NCBI GenBank assembly: GCA_963803125.1
Contig: CAWDLR010000003.1
Location: 558,001-622,000 of the forward strand
Origin: G963675935 sp963803125
GTDB taxonomy: Bacteria; Planctomycetota; Planctomycetia; Pirellulales; Thermoguttaceae
Length of the DNA stretch: 64,000 bases
Direction of reading: 5' to 3'
Shown here piece by piece: positions 1-9,699 of the stretch. The position numbers and the translations under genes were made by a program. Positions within the stretch are counted from its first letter, which is position 1, and the number at the start of each line of letters is the position of its first letter. The notes under the pieces are model-generated. The model did not search any database and was not told the origin of the DNA. It was given only the letters and a program-made list of their open reading frames with translations.

Positions 1-421
1 GCGAGCGTCGCGGCCTCTGCTACAGCATCTACGCCAGCCAGCACACGCTCTTGCACCGCGGCGCCGTCTTCTGCTACTGCGGCACCGGCGCCGAGCGGCG
101 CAGGAGACGCTGGAGGTCATGCTCGGCGAGCTGCATCGCCTGGCCGAGGGGATCACCGACGCGGAGCTCGATCGGCTGAAGGCCCGCATCAAGAGCGCGC
201 TGATCATGCAGCAGGAGTCGAGTTCCGCGCGGAGCTCGTCGCTGGCCCGCGACTGGTATCATCTCGGCCGCGCCCGATCGCTGGACGAAGTCGGCCAGAT
301 CATCGACGGCCTGAGCAGCCGCAGCATCAACGCCTACCTGGCCGCGCATCCGCCCGGCGATTTCAGCGTGGTGACGCTGGGATCGCGCGAACTGGCGATG
401 GCCGACAGGCGGTCCAAGTAA
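1..421 (+). CDS. M16 (insulinase-like) zinc peptidase, C-terminal part, frameshifted
   Basis: This is the C-terminal end of a peptidase M16 protein whose start lies left of the window. The first frame (from base 3) reads ERRGLCYSIYAS, the conserved RGLCYS(I/V) stretch of the M16 C-terminal domain, and continues to GTGAE. Near base 100 the reading must shift by one base to continue as ETLEVMLGELHRLAEG and on to the stop at 419-421. The zinc-binding HxxEH motif belongs to the N-terminal half and is not visible. M16 proteins work as clamshell proteases that degrade peptides. The frameshift may be a sequencing deletion of one G in a G run, since both sides are well conserved. Confidence 0.75.
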   Translation, partial: RASRPLLQHLRQPAHALAPRRRLLLLRHRRRAAQETLEVMLGELHRLAEGITDAELDRLKARIKSALIMQQESSSARSSSLARDWYHLGRARSLDEVGQIIDGLSSRSINAYLAAHPPGDFSVVTLGSRELAMADRRSK

Positions 422-495
422 TGGGCGGGCGAGAATGGCGTCGCGGTGGCGGAGGAACGGCCGTCCCATTGTCCCCTCGAAAACATGGTAGGCGG

Positions 496-504
496 TGCTA
501 TAAT
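496..504 (+). promoter_or_regulatory. Extended -10 promoter element
   Basis: TGC-TATAAT lies 46 bases before the ATG at 550. It is a perfect -10 hexamer with an extended TGn. No good -35 is found at the usual spacing, which fits an extended -10 promoter. It would drive the 70-residue gene that follows. Confidence 0.45.
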
Positions 505-549
505 GTTAAGGGAGCATTTTGTTGACATTCTCGTCGAGAAGCGAGCCCC

Positions 550-762
550 ATGAACGCAGAAACGATCCGTGAATGGTTGAACCGGCGGCCGTTCGAGCCC
601 TTTGAACTTCGGCTTTCCAATGGGGAAGCCTATCAGATCAGGCACCCGGAGGTTGTCGCGATCGGTAAGAATCGAATCGCGATTGTTGATCCCGGGACCG
701 ACCGCTTTGTTCACGTCGCCCTGGTCCACGTCAACAGCATCGAAGCATTGCAAACGGCATGA
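550..762 (+). CDS. Small conserved hypothetical protein (70 aa)
   Basis: A 70-residue protein containing RRPFEPFELRLSNGEAYQIR, followed by HPEVVAIGKNRIAIVDPG. From memory this resembles a group of short proteins in planctomycetes and cyanobacteria with a PFEPFxxxLSDGxxYxIRHPE signature; their function is not known to me. It has no signal peptide or membrane segment and is probably a single small beta-rich cytoplasmic domain. The ATG at 550 is preceded by GAGAAG at a suitable distance and by an extended -10 promoter. It stands alone, between the M16 gene and the convergent sixA gene. Confidence 0.7.
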   Translation: MNAETIREWLNRRPFEPFELRLSNGEAYQIRHPEVVAIGKNRIAIVDPGTDRFVHVALVHVNSIEALQTA

Positions 763-823
763 GTTGTTTCACGCCACCGCGGCGATGCCTGTCGCCTGCT
801 GATGAGGTGGGGGCGGCAACTTC

Positions 824-1315
824 TCAGCAGCCCAACAGCTTGGCCGTCGCCAGCCATTGCAATTCGCCTTTGCCCGTAGCGGGCTCGCCGTCGAAGTGAA
901 TGGCGGCCGCGGCCCCTTTGGCGAAGTGGATTAGCGCTTCGCCGTCGCCGATCAGCGCCGCGGCGAGATTGTCAACGTCGGGGGCGTGGCCAACCCAGGC
1001 GATCTGCTCGTGGTCGGCCGCCTGCCGCATGGTCCAGCGCAGCATTCCCTGCAAGTCGCTCCCCGGCTGCAATTCGTCGCGTTTAACGACCTTTGGCCCA
1101 TCGAGCGCGGCCGCCAGTATTTCCGCGGTCTCCACGCAGCGAACCAGCGGGCTGGTGGCGATGACGGTGGGCATCATGCCTGCGCCAACCAGCTTCTTCA
1201 CCACGCGGGCGAATCGCCCCTTGCCGTCCGCCGTCAACGGCCGCACTGCGTCGTCGGGCCAGCGCGAATCGTCGCGCTGGCCGGCCCAAGCATGACGAAC
1301 GATGTAAAGGTCCAT
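824..1315 (-). CDS. sixA: Phosphohistidine phosphatase SixA
   Basis: A 163-residue histidine-phosphatase-superfamily protein. It opens with MDLYIVRHAWAG, which has the catalytic RH motif (His8) at the extreme N-terminus as in SixA. SPLVRCVETAEILA and the second catalytic histidine in WVGHAPDVDNLA follow. Length and architecture match SixA (about 160 aa), which dephosphorylates phosphohistidine on HPt or PTS-type proteins in the cytoplasm. The gene is convergent with the small gene at 550. It is co-directional with, and downstream of, the glycosidase/esterase gene but separated by 83 bp, so a shared transcript is possible. A generic phosphoglycerate-mutase-like phosphatase is the alternative, but the short size favours SixA. 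Confidence 0.85.
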   Translation of the reverse strand: MDLYIVRHAWAGQRDDSRWPDDAVRPLTADGKGRFARVVKKLVGAGMMPTVIATSPLVRCVETAEILAAALDGPKVVKRDELQPGSDLQGMLRWTMRQAADHEQIAWVGHAPDVDNLAAALIGDGEALIHFAKGAAAAIHFDGEPATGKGELQWLATAKLLGC

Positions 1316-1398
1316 GAGCGGGATCGGGGGTTAGAGGTTTGGGGGCAGCAGTCAGTGACCGTCGCCCCAGGGTAGGTCAATCGTGCAGTACCCAACGG

Positions 1399-4300
1399 CT
1401 ACCTGGTCCTCTCGTCTGCTTTCAGATGCTCGTCGAAGAACTTCAGGATCGAAGGCAGGTCGATTTCATGGGCGCCCTCGTGAATATCCAATGCAGCGTT
1501 CTTCGGCTTGCCGAGGGCCTTGTAGACGGCTTGGATTTCGACCATCACCTGGCTGGCGATCTTGGGCGTGAAACTCAGCGGTCCCTCCTTGCGGCCGTTC
1601 TGGCACTCCAACGGCCGGGGAGCGATCATCGCAAAGACGTCCGCCCAATCGGCTTGCTCCCGCAAACCGTCGAACTTCCAGCACATGCAATGATTGGCTT
1701 CAAGCTGATCCATCGTGGTCAGCCAGCCGGAACTATCGGCCGCCCGAATGCGCGGGTCCATTGCAGCCAACCACATGGTCATCTCGCCACCGAGCGAAAG
1801 CCCCCCGCAACCGATCCGCGACTTTTCGACGCCGGGCAGCGTCTCCAGGTAGCTGACGCAGCGCATCAGGTCCCAGAGCCGCTCACCCATCAGCGTACGA
1901 TTCTTCTCGTAGACTTGATGCTGGCTGACCAGGGTCGAAATCGTCACGTAGCCCGATTTGGCTAGTTCGGAAGCAAAGCCCTTGTAGATCGGGCTGCCAT
2001 CGCTGTTGTCCGGCGGCAGCGGGCCAAACTCCTTGCCCTTCGTATAGGCGCTGAACTTGTTGGAGCCGTGCCCGCCGATGCACACCACCGCCGGAAACGG
2101 ACCGGCGCCCTCCTGCGGAACCGTCAGTACGATCTCGATCCGTCTGCCAGGCGTCAACTGGATGGTCATTTCGCGGACGATGAAGCCCGGCATCTCCCAT
2201 GTCCTCGTCTGTTTGGCATCGAACGGAATCCGGCTTACGTTCGGGACGAGATCCTCCAGCTTCAGCAACCGAAAGAGCTTGTTGCGGAGCTTGTCCCGCC
2301 AAGCAGCGATTTCCGCGGGCGTGCCGGGCTGGTATCCCATTGCTCGATAGGAAAGATACTTCTTCTGTCGCTCCAGGTCCTTCTTGAAAGCCCTCAGTCC
2401 TTCATGCCAATTGAGGCGCATCACCATGTCGGTGGCGTTGATGTAGGTCTTGTCGGTCAGCGCCACGAGTTTCTCATAAACTTCGATCGACTGCCGCAGG
2501 TGGTCTTCGAGCGATTGGGCATATCGCTTGGCTCTCGTGCGTTCGTAGCAGCGCTTTGCGATGGCGGCATACACTTTCTGCCGCCAGGCCTGGGCGACGT
2601 AACTCAACGCCCTGCTATCGGTGACAAACCGCGCCGCCTCGTCTTGATTCCGTGTGGCGGACTTCTGCACAGCCTCGGCCAATCGGCAGCCTTCTTCAGC
2701 CATTTGCACCAAGAGGTCCACGACTTTGTCAGGCGTCATAACTCCATCGGCTTTCCCGCCCGCAGCCAGTCTCTCGGCATATACGTCGATGGGCAGGGTG
2801 ATCCGATTGGTCAACTCCGGCAGGCCGTATTTCGCCTTGTATCGCTGGAAAAAGAGGCTATCGACGGGCTGCGCGGGGTAGTCCGCCGTGCAACTGGCCG
2901 TGTCGAGGATTGCATCCACCATCTGTTCCTTGCCGACCGCCGTGGGAAAGAAGTTCATATTGTGAACGTGAGTGAGATTCTGCAGGCCCGGCAGAATCGG
3001 GCCGGTGGTGTCGTACCATTCGAGCAGCAACCTGCCGGCGTCTGGACTTCCGAACTTCTCCCCCAATCGATCCGCCCAATAATCGGCTTCCGCTTGCTCC
3101 GGCCGATCCACCTTCCACAGATAGCGGCCCAGCGCTTCGAACCAGAATGGCGTCTCGCTCGAACGAGAGCAGTTTCTCGCCTTGCGGCCAGAACGAAGCC
3201 TGTTGCGGTTCGAGCTTGTCGAGGCTGTACGGCCAGCGCCAACTGATCGGGCCGTAGCATTCCGCCCCATCCAGCCCGGCCTTCCGCCACTCGCCGGCCA
3301 TTTCGCGAATGAACAGCGGACTCCCCCAGCGGAACGGCTTGATGTCGGCGACCTCGTGCAGATTGACGATGTGTTTCTTCGCCACGTTCTTCCACGCTGC
3401 ATGGCGAACGTCCGGCACGGGACTGACGATCATCTCGACGTTGTGCTTCAGTTCGGTATAGAGGTTCTCGTATTCGGGAACGCACCGCTGCTTGAATCCC
3501 TTCGCGTCCAGTCCCCAAACGCGAACGACAATCGTCGGATTCTGCTTGCTGTCTCTTGCCGCCGGCAGAATCACGTCGTGGATCCAGCCTGCCGTGTGTT
3601 GCGCGGCCAACGCCTCGCCCGGGCAGACATAAAGCCCCACCGAACGAAACTCCGCCAAGAACCGGCCCAAGGCATATCGCACGTACTTCCTCACGAAATC
3701 GTTGGGCGCGCTATAGTGCATCGGAATCTTGCGCGAGCGGGCCAACGATCGCGGAATGTTGATCTGATAGAAGTGCATCAGCACTCGGATATTCCGCTTG
3801 CCGCACTCGTCGGTGAACCAGCGGAACTGCTGCTGATTGCGATCCAGCTCCGCAGGCGTCAGATCGGTCGCGTCCGGGTATGCGGGCATCGACACGATGC
3901 TGGGAAACAGATGGCCGCTCCAAAGAAAAATGGTGTTGAAGCGGTTCGCCTGCAAGCAGTCGAGGTATTTTGTCAACAGCGGCTTGTCGTAGAACCAGGG
4001 AAACTCCCGCGGGGTCAGTTGGTAGTCGTACGAACCCTCCTTCATCAAGAACAGCGCCGTGCCGCGAAGCGGGAAGTCGGGCCGCTCCACGCCCGAAGTG
4101 CTTACGGGCTGCTTCTCCGCAAGCAGTTGCGCCACGCCATAAAGCACGCCAGCGGCGCCGCCGCCGGTGATCTCCGCCCGGCCTTCTTTCACGCGGATGG
4201 AGAAGGCCTCGGGGCTATCCATCGCCGGCTCGATCTTTATCGAAGGTTGCTTACCGGCCGGAACATCACGCAGCAACTCCCGGATGTGCTCGAGACACGC

Positions 4301-4402
4301 ATCTCCCGCGTTCGCAACGCCAACATGGTGCCCAATAGCCAGACTACAACACGTGAATGCGACGAACCATACTTTGACAGGAACCAGGCCGCGGAGGTTC
4401 AT
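1399..4402 (-). CDS. Secreted glycosidase-like/carbohydrate esterase fusion, frameshifted
   Basis: The reconstructed protein is about 1000 aa and starts at 4402 with a signal peptide (MNLRGLVPVKVWFVAFTCCS). Residues about 35-110 resemble the N-terminal domain of alpha-glucuronidase/hexosaminidase enzymes (ITGGGAAGVLYGVAQLLAEK). A TIM-barrel-like region follows (NRFNTIFLWSGHLFPS, RVLMHFYQINIP). After a long helical stretch the last 260 residues form an alpha/beta-hydrolase domain of the acetyl-xylan-esterase/dienelactone type: PAVVCIGGHGSNK, nucleophile elbow GLSLGGEM, and a late HEGAHEID histidine. A one-base shift near 3145-3160 joins FERDA to FWFEALGRYLW; both frames continue cleanly. It probably acts on decorated hemicellulose outside the cytoplasm. 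Domain naming is by resemblance; substrate is unknown. Confidence 0.7.
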
Positions 4403-4874
4403 GGTGTGCCTCTACTTCTTGAAGAAGACAAAGTCATTCGAACGATGGAATGCCGGCGGTGGCAGCGCGATCAAAGGTTGGTGGCAGCCGGGTGAGTTCC
4501 AAGCCGCTGATTCTCAATGGTCTCATTGTACTGCTGGACGACGTTAGTGTGGTGTCGTTTGGCTCCGCCCAGCGCCTCATCGATCTCTGCCGATGCTCTT
4601 GCCCACCATCCGTTGGCAGTTCGAGGAGCCGCCTTCTTCTCCCAATTCGCACGGGGCGTTCGAGCGGAGGACGCAGACATTTCCGCGATGATTCTCGGAC
4701 CACCTCTCTGGGTGAGGTTCCCGTACATCAATTCCGCAGCGGGCATTGTCGCAGCCCGAAAAACAAGTTAAGATTGGGCTGTAGGTTGGGCTGTAAGAGC
4801 GACGGCTTGTAGGTCGCGGCGACGCCATCCCTGCCGGTGGGTCGTTTCTTGCAAGTCTTGACGCCATAAGGTCT
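4403..4874. other. Intergenic region upstream of the tRNA and of the fusion gene
   Basis: This stretch separates the minus-strand fusion gene from the tRNA. Short overlapping ORFs exist in several frames, but none has a convincing start site or a recognisable product. It contains a tandem-like 'gggctgtaggttgggctgta' stretch near 4775-4795. I see no rRNA and no clear promoter hexamer pair. Confidence 0.5.
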
Positions 4875-4945
4875 TGGGGAATAGTGTAACGGCAGCACAA
4901 GTGACTCTGGATCACTTAGTCAAGGTTCAAATCCTTGTTCCCCAG
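4875..4945 (+). tRNA. tRNA-Gln (CTG anticodon)
   Basis: A full cloverleaf can be drawn. The 7-bp acceptor stem is TGGGGAA/TTCCCCA, the D stem GTGT/GCAC, and the 5-bp anticodon stem AGTGA/TCACT with loop CTCTGGA gives anticodon CTG (reads CAG, Gln). The variable region is TAGT and the T stem CAAGG/CCTTG carries loop TTCAAAT. The discriminator base is G, as in glutamine tRNAs. CCA is not encoded. The D loop is short (7 nt). Length is 71 nt. Confidence 0.93.
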
Positions 4946-5034
4946 TTTGCGTTTTCAAACTGCTTGTTTCTCCACAACAATATTGCTAGTAAGGACTTGG
5001 GACGACTTGCCCCAAATCCTTTTTCATCGCGAAA

Positions 5035-5423
5035 ATGGCCGTGGTGCCGGATATGGCCACTGTTTTGGGCGACTCGTCGCTCAATACCCTCAAGAGCAAA
5101 TTATCGGCGGGCGAATCGATCTTGGACGGCTGGACGTTCTCGGCAACTGGATACTCGGTGACTTCGACCAATTCCGTCTACCTCTCGTTCAACGTCGGCA
5201 CAAATCTCGCAGCAGACGACCTGGAAGTCTGGCATTACGACAGCACCAGCGGCTGGGCGAAATACGGCGTGTTCGATTTGACCTACGACGGCACCTTTGC
5301 GAGTTTCACCGCCACCAGTTTCAGCGGCTACGCGATGGTCGCTGTCCCCGAGCCTTCCACCCTTGCCCTTCTCGGCATCGGTGCCGTCAGCCTGCTCGGC
5401 TACTGCTGGCGAAGGCGAAGGAA
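5035..5423 (+). pseudogene. Remnant of a PEP-CTERM-anchored protein cut by IS66 copy 1
   Basis: This frame encodes the C-terminal end of a secreted PEP-CTERM protein. It has a beta-rich stretch (DLEVWHYDSTSGWAKYGVFD) followed by VPEPSTLALLGIGAVSLLGY and an Arg-rich tail WRRRR, which is the classic VPEP motif, membrane helix and basic cluster recognised by exosortase. No signal peptide or upstream domain is present, so the 5' part is missing. The 3' end runs directly into IS66 sequence at 5424, replacing the native stop. In related proteins this segment ends large autotransporter-like surface proteins. Confidence 0.75.
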
Positions 5424-6458
5424 TCGGCCTTCTATGAGATTTCATCGCAAGAACTGTCGTTGATTCTCTGGGGCATCGATCCGGCAAGCGTGAAGCGGCA
5501 GCAGCGCTATCAACGCACGGCGTGAAGCCGCGAAGAAGTTTTCTTCCAACGGCGGGAATAATTTTGCCGCCGTGGTATCTATAAGGGCATGAGCACGGAC
5601 GTCATGCCTCCCGCCGATGCCACCCTGCTGCCCGACGACCCGGCGGTGTTGAAGCAGTTGGTCGTGCAACTACTGAAAGAGTTGCAGCGCAAGCGCAGCG
5701 CCCGCGAGCGTCTTGAGCATCACATGCACTTGCTGTTGAAAAGGCTCTACGGCAGCACGAGCGAGAAGCGCGATCCGCGGCAAGGCGACTTGTTCGATTC
5801 ACACGGCAACGGCGACGACAAGGTGGAAGAGACGGCGGCGAGCGCGCCAAACGCGGCCGCGCCGGCCGCGTCATCATCGGCCGCCAAGAAGCGTCACCGG
5901 CACGGCCGCGGGCGGATCCCCGAACGGATTCAACGCGAGGAGGTGATGCGCTGCAGCCACTGACGGTGTTCGATTACACGCCGACGCATCAGCGGGACGG
6001 GCCGGCCGCGTTCTTGAAGGACTATCGCGGCTACTTGCAGGCCGACGCCTTTAACGGCTACGACGGCATCTATTTGGAATCACAAGGGCGAATTGTCAAG
6101 GTGGCCTGTTGGGCGCACGCCCGGCGGAAGTTCCACGAGTGCCGGCGGCTGGATGCCGTGCGGATGGAGACGGCGTTGGGCGGGATCGGCAAGCTCTATG
6201 CCGTAGAGAGGGACCTCCGTGAGCGTTGCCAGAACGAGTGGAACAATCTCGTGATCGATGAGCGTGCCGAGCGGATCGCCCAACAGCGGCAGGAGCGATC
6301 GCGTCCGCTGTTAAACAGCTTCCGTGCCTGGCTGGAGGCGGAAGCGACGAAAGTCTTGCCGAAGCGTCCGGTCCGCGGGGCGATGGACTACACCTTGAAC
6401 AACTGGGCGGCGTTGTGCGTCTACAGCGAGGATGGCTGGCTGGACATCGACAACAACG
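5424..6458 (+). mobile_element. IS66-family element copy 1, truncated at both ends
   Basis: These 1035 bases are nearly identical to 17584-18618 (constant offset of 12160, no indels). I noticed two substitutions: one near 5691 giving Lys instead of Glu, and one near 6110 giving Trp instead of Ser in a CWAHARRKF motif. Both terminal inverted repeats of the parent element are missing. The left edge starts inside the tnpA/tnpB fusion and the right edge stops inside tnpC, just before the catalytic Glu of the ENSIRG motif. The copy carries the same internal deletions as copy 2, so the deleted form existed before duplication, or one copy converted the other. Confidence 0.85.
5589..6458 (+). pseudogene. 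IS66 transposase (tnpC) fragment, copy 1
   Basis: The first part (5589-5963) encodes a 124-residue TnpC N-terminus with a coiled-coil-like segment (LVVQLLKELQRKRSARERLE) and then stops. A second frame from 5966 encodes the middle of the DDE domain (FDYTPTHQRDGPAAFLKDYR, QADAFNGYDGIY with the second Asp, and CWAHARRKF). The zinc-finger/HTH part and the first catalytic Asp are absent at the junction. The third acidic residue is lost at the 3' truncation. It cannot encode an active transposase. Confidence 0.85.
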
Positions 6459-6650
6459 GTCGAAGCGAACCCATGTCCGGCCTCATAGTCAACGCGCAGT
6501 AAGACTGGTTTGCCGCCGGCGGTGGCTGCCTGGAGGCGGGCGGCCATCTTCCCGAGTTGCCAGGGCGGCACGCGGGGATCGTTCATGCCGGTGGTCAACA
6601 GCACCGCCGGGTACCTCGTACCGTCTTTAACATGGTGATAGGCATCTATC
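6459..6650 (-). pseudogene. C-terminal fragment of a prolyl oligopeptidase (S9)
   Basis: On the minus strand this stretch encodes DAYHHVKDGTRYPAVLLTTG, then NDPRVPPWQLGKMAARLQA and YEAGHGFAS. These are the end of an S9 prolyl oligopeptidase catalytic domain, with the charge-relay Asp (NDPRV) and His (GHG). The nucleophile Ser region and the propeller are absent upstream, and the frame runs into IS66 sequence at 6458. It is a short scar left at the right edge of IS66 copy 1. Confidence 0.8.
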
Positions 6651-6907
6651 GCAGCCCGAGGGCCTGGCGTCTCCCCAATGTTGGGGCCCGCTCGTTTTCT
6701 GCCCGCGTTGCCCATTTTCCGCTCCGGAGCCGCGAATGCCAGGGCCGCATCCGCCCCCCGCTTGCGTTGCTTAATCATTACGATCAGAAAAACCGATACA
6801 ATCGATAGCGACACAGGGGGGATTTCTACGTCCGCGCGGACGCTCTGTCGTTGCTCGACGAGCCCGCTAACAGGGGTTGGCTTCCCGGACGGACTTCCCA
6901 ACTCACG

Positions 6908-7981
6908 ATGATCTGTTGCACTGCGCAATCGCGCCGCCGCCGATGCGTGCTCTGGGCAGCGATAGCTTTGCTTGGCCCTTGGCACGCCGCCAGCTATGCG
7001 CAGCCCGGCGCGGCGCCGCCGGCCGGGGAAACGCCCTGGGCAGCTCAGCCTTCGAACTACGGGCCGGCGGCTGCCGATCAGGTCTTCTCCACGCCGCCGC
7101 AGCAGCCGATGTTGGGAGCGAGCGCATTACCGTCGACGGAGGCGTCCCCGCCGGCGGCGACGAGTTCGCCGCCGGCGTCCGCATTCGAGAGCGGCGGCCC
7201 CTGGCTTACCAACAGCAACGACTGTTGGAAATGGCAATTCGCGCCCAACGGGCTCTTGTATCCCTCCTACCTGGCCGGCCAAAAAGAAAGCCGCATGGGC
7301 ACGCAGGCCGTCTACGTCCGCGACTACGGCTGGGAGTGGGACTCGACGCTCGGCGGCCGTGCCGGACTGTTTCGTTACGGCAGCGACGACCCCGTCCATC
7401 CCGAGGGCTGGCAATTGGACGTCGAAGGGGCCGCCTTTCCCCGGCTCGATCTGATGAGGGAGCGGGAATTGCGCTCGGTCGACTTCCGCATAGGCGTGCC
7501 GCTGACGCATCGCGTCGGTCCGTGGGAGACCAAGTTGGCCTACTACCACTTGTGTTCGCACGCCGGCGACCAGTTCATGCTCGATTTTCCCGAGGTCGGC
7601 CGCGTGCCCTACATCCGCGACGCCATCGACCTCGGCTTGGCGTACTGCCCGACGCCGAATCTGCGTATCTACTCCGAGTTCGGCTGGGCGTTCAACGCCA
7701 CCGGCGGCGCCAAGCCGTTCGATCTACAGTTCGGCGGCGAATTGAGCAGCCAGGAACTGACGGGCTGGCGCGGGACGCCCTTCGTCGCCATCCACGCCCA
7801 CCTGCGGCAGGAAAATAATTTCGGCGGCAACGTCACTTTCGAAACCGGCTGGCAGTGGCGCGGCCAGAACACCCACCTCGTCCGCCTCGGCCTCATCTGC
7901 GCCGACGGCATGGGCGAAGAGTACCAGTTCTACAACCAGTACCAAAGCCAAATCGGCTTCGGCCTGTGGTACGACTTCTGA
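6908..7981 (+). CDS. DUF1207 family secreted protein
   Basis: A 357-residue protein with an N-terminal signal sequence (basic RRRRC, then VLWAAIALLGPWHAASYAQ) and a Pro/Ala-rich linker of about 60 residues. A conserved domain follows from about residue 100 (WQFAPNGLLYPSYLAGQKES, RMGTQAVY) to FGLWYDF at the C-terminus. This matches DUF1207, frequent in planctomycetes. Alternating aromatic-rich strands and the C-terminal Phe suggest an outer-membrane beta-barrel; that is inference. The ATG at 6908 is chosen because the signal peptide follows at once; an in-frame start at 6851 would add an implausible leader. It stands alone downstream of the S9 scar. Confidence 0.8.
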   Translation: MICCTAQSRRRRCVLWAAIALLGPWHAASYAQPGAAPPAGETPWAAQPSNYGPAAADQVFSTPPQQPMLGASALPSTEASPPAATSSPPASAFESGGPWLTNSNDCWKWQFAPNGLLYPSYLAGQKESRMGTQAVYVRDYGWEWDSTLGGRAGLFRYGSDDPVHPEGWQLDVEGAAFPRLDLMRERELRSVDFRIGVPLTHRVGPWETKLAYYHLCSHAGDQFMLDFPEVGRVPYIRDAIDLGLAYCPTPNLRIYSEFGWAFNATGGAKPFDLQFGGELSSQELTGWRGTPFVAIHAHLRQENNFGGNVTFETGWQWRGQNTHLVRLGLICADGMGEEYQFYNQYQSQIGFGLWYDF

Positions 7982-8159
7982 GTGAAAAGGTTGCCCGCTA
8001 GCTTGAGGGGGCGTGCCGAATCTCTTGCAGCTTGGTCTTGGCTGAGCAACGATTTGGCCAAGCACTCAGTTTCCACCGCGGAAAAGGGAACTATTCCAGC
8101 CGGCAGATCGTCTATGATTCAAGGCAGTTCACAGTCCACAATTCCCAGGAGGTTACGTC

Positions 8160-9596
8160 ATGCTAGGGCGGACCCAATCTCAAGGGTTTCCAAGATTTCG
8201 ACCGGCAACCATGTTGCTCGTCGCGGCGATGGCGGCTTTGCCCGTTCAGACGGCGCGCGCCAGGATCATGTGTGGACAAGGCAATGGCCCACTTCATGAG
8301 CCGGGGTGGCCGAAGGGCGCGGCCGCGGTCTTCAACAGCCCGGCCCGTGTCGCCTGGACGGCTGGGACGTTCTTTGGCCCGGGAGAGTGGTGTGCCGAAT
8401 GTCGCGGCGACGCCAAGGCCCTAAGCGATGTCTTGGCCGACTTCGCCAAGTTGGACGTAAAAAACAAGCGGGTAGTCTTGCACTATGGCGTCGGACGCAG
8501 CGTTGTGCTCAACCCCCACAACGACCCATCGCTTCAGGCGGCGACAGGCACGGACTGGGACTTCACGGTCTGGGAAGGGGCCCAGTGGGATCTTCTCCGC
8601 GAGGAGCTCGCCAAATTCGACCCCACCGACCTGATCCGCGCCGACAAGGGCCCTCCGGCGCGGATCGATGTGTACAGCGGCGGCCATGTTCACTGGCCTG
8701 ACGTGACCGTCCCAAACGGACTCGAAGTCATCGATGAACGATTGGAACCGCATGGGTTCACACCGGCGGACGGCGTTGTGCTCGAAGGCAAGGTCATCGA
8801 TCTCGCGACACATCGACCCGTCGCCGCAAGGGTGCGATCGGAGCGGCTCGAAGAGCAGCCGGGACACGCTTGGCATTACATCGTCGCGGCAAAGTCGGCC
8901 TCCAACGCCGAAGGTCGCTGGGTGATGAAGAAAGCGCCGCCGGACGGGCGCGTGGTCGTGGAGGCGGACGGTTACGTGCCCAGGGTCGTCGGCCGCCCTT
9001 TTGACCAGCGGCCGCACTGGCAATCCTACAACTGCGGGTTGTCGCGCCCCGGCCCAGTTTCGGGTCGCATTTCCGACAACGCAGGCAAGCCGCTCGCCGG
9101 CGTGGAGGTGCAACTTGACGATGTCGTGTCCAGCGAGGGCGGACGTTATGAATCGCCGCACAGGTACGCAGCCAAGACCGGCGCCGACGGGCGATTTCGC
9201 TTGGATCAGATTCCTATCGCGAAAGCCACGATCCGGCTGCACAAATCCGGCTATTGCCGTCCCGACTTGAGCCAGCCGATCGGCACGCCGAGCAAGGACG
9301 TCGCCTTGAGCATGATTGCGGCCGCGAGCGTTCATGTTACCGTCAACTTCGCCGGAACGGATCGCACGGCATCATACCTCGTGACGCTGGGGCGCGAAGG
9401 CGGGCCGGCAATCGGAAAGCGGCCGGCGCCGGAGGCGGACATCGACGCTAAGAATCAGGTCACGTTCGAAGATGTGCCGCCGGGGACATATTTTCTGCAG
9501 GGGCGCCCGAACGTGCCGTTCGCTCAGCGGACGAAGCGACTTGTGATCCATCTGAAGGGCGAGCAGACGACCGAGGTTATACTGTCCGCCAAGTGA
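8160..9596 (+). CDS. Secreted carboxypeptidase-regulatory-like (CnaB-type) protein
   Basis: A 478-residue protein with a strong AGGAGG site (8147-8152) in front of the ATG and a signal peptide (PATMLLVAAMAALPVQTARA). The N-terminal 190 residues contain a cysteine pair in GEWCAECRGDAKAL and a thioredoxin-fold-like stretch. Carboxypeptidase-regulatory-like beta-sandwich repeats follow: VLEGKVIDLATHRPVAARV, VSGRISDNAGKPLAGVEVQL and TGADGRFRLDQIPI. Such domains usually act as extracellular spacer or binding modules in planctomycetes. No catalytic motif is evident. It is flanked by intergenic gaps and appears monocistronic. Confidence 0.75.
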   Translation: MLGRTQSQGFPRFRPATMLLVAAMAALPVQTARARIMCGQGNGPLHEPGWPKGAAAVFNSPARVAWTAGTFFGPGEWCAECRGDAKALSDVLADFAKLDVKNKRVVLHYGVGRSVVLNPHNDPSLQAATGTDWDFTVWEGAQWDLLREELAKFDPTDLIRADKGPPARIDVYSGGHVHWPDVTVPNGLEVIDERLEPHGFTPADGVVLEGKVIDLATHRPVAARVRSERLEEQPGHAWHYIVAAKSASNAEGRWVMKKAPPDGRVVVEADGYVPRVVGRPFDQRPHWQSYNCGLSRPGPVSGRISDNAGKPLAGVEVQLDDVVSSEGGRYESPHRYAAKTGADGRFRLDQIPIAKATIRLHKSGYCRPDLSQPIGTPSKDVALSMIAAASVHVTVNFAGTDRTASYLVTLGREGGPAIGKRPAPEADIDAKNQVTFEDVPPGTYFLQGRPNVPFAQRTKRLVIHLKGEQTTEVILSAK

Positions 9597-9699
9597 TGGT
9601 TGGCGGCGATGAAATACGGGCCGCTGCCTCATCTACTCCCGCGTATTCCCGGAGCTCCCGAGGTTTGACCCATTGAGGGCATGGCTTTTGACGTGCCTT

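Noticed and set aside
2068..4495. Two long plus-strand ORFs (392 and 437 codons)
   Set aside because: Both are antisense shadows of the glycosidase/esterase gene and show no motif.
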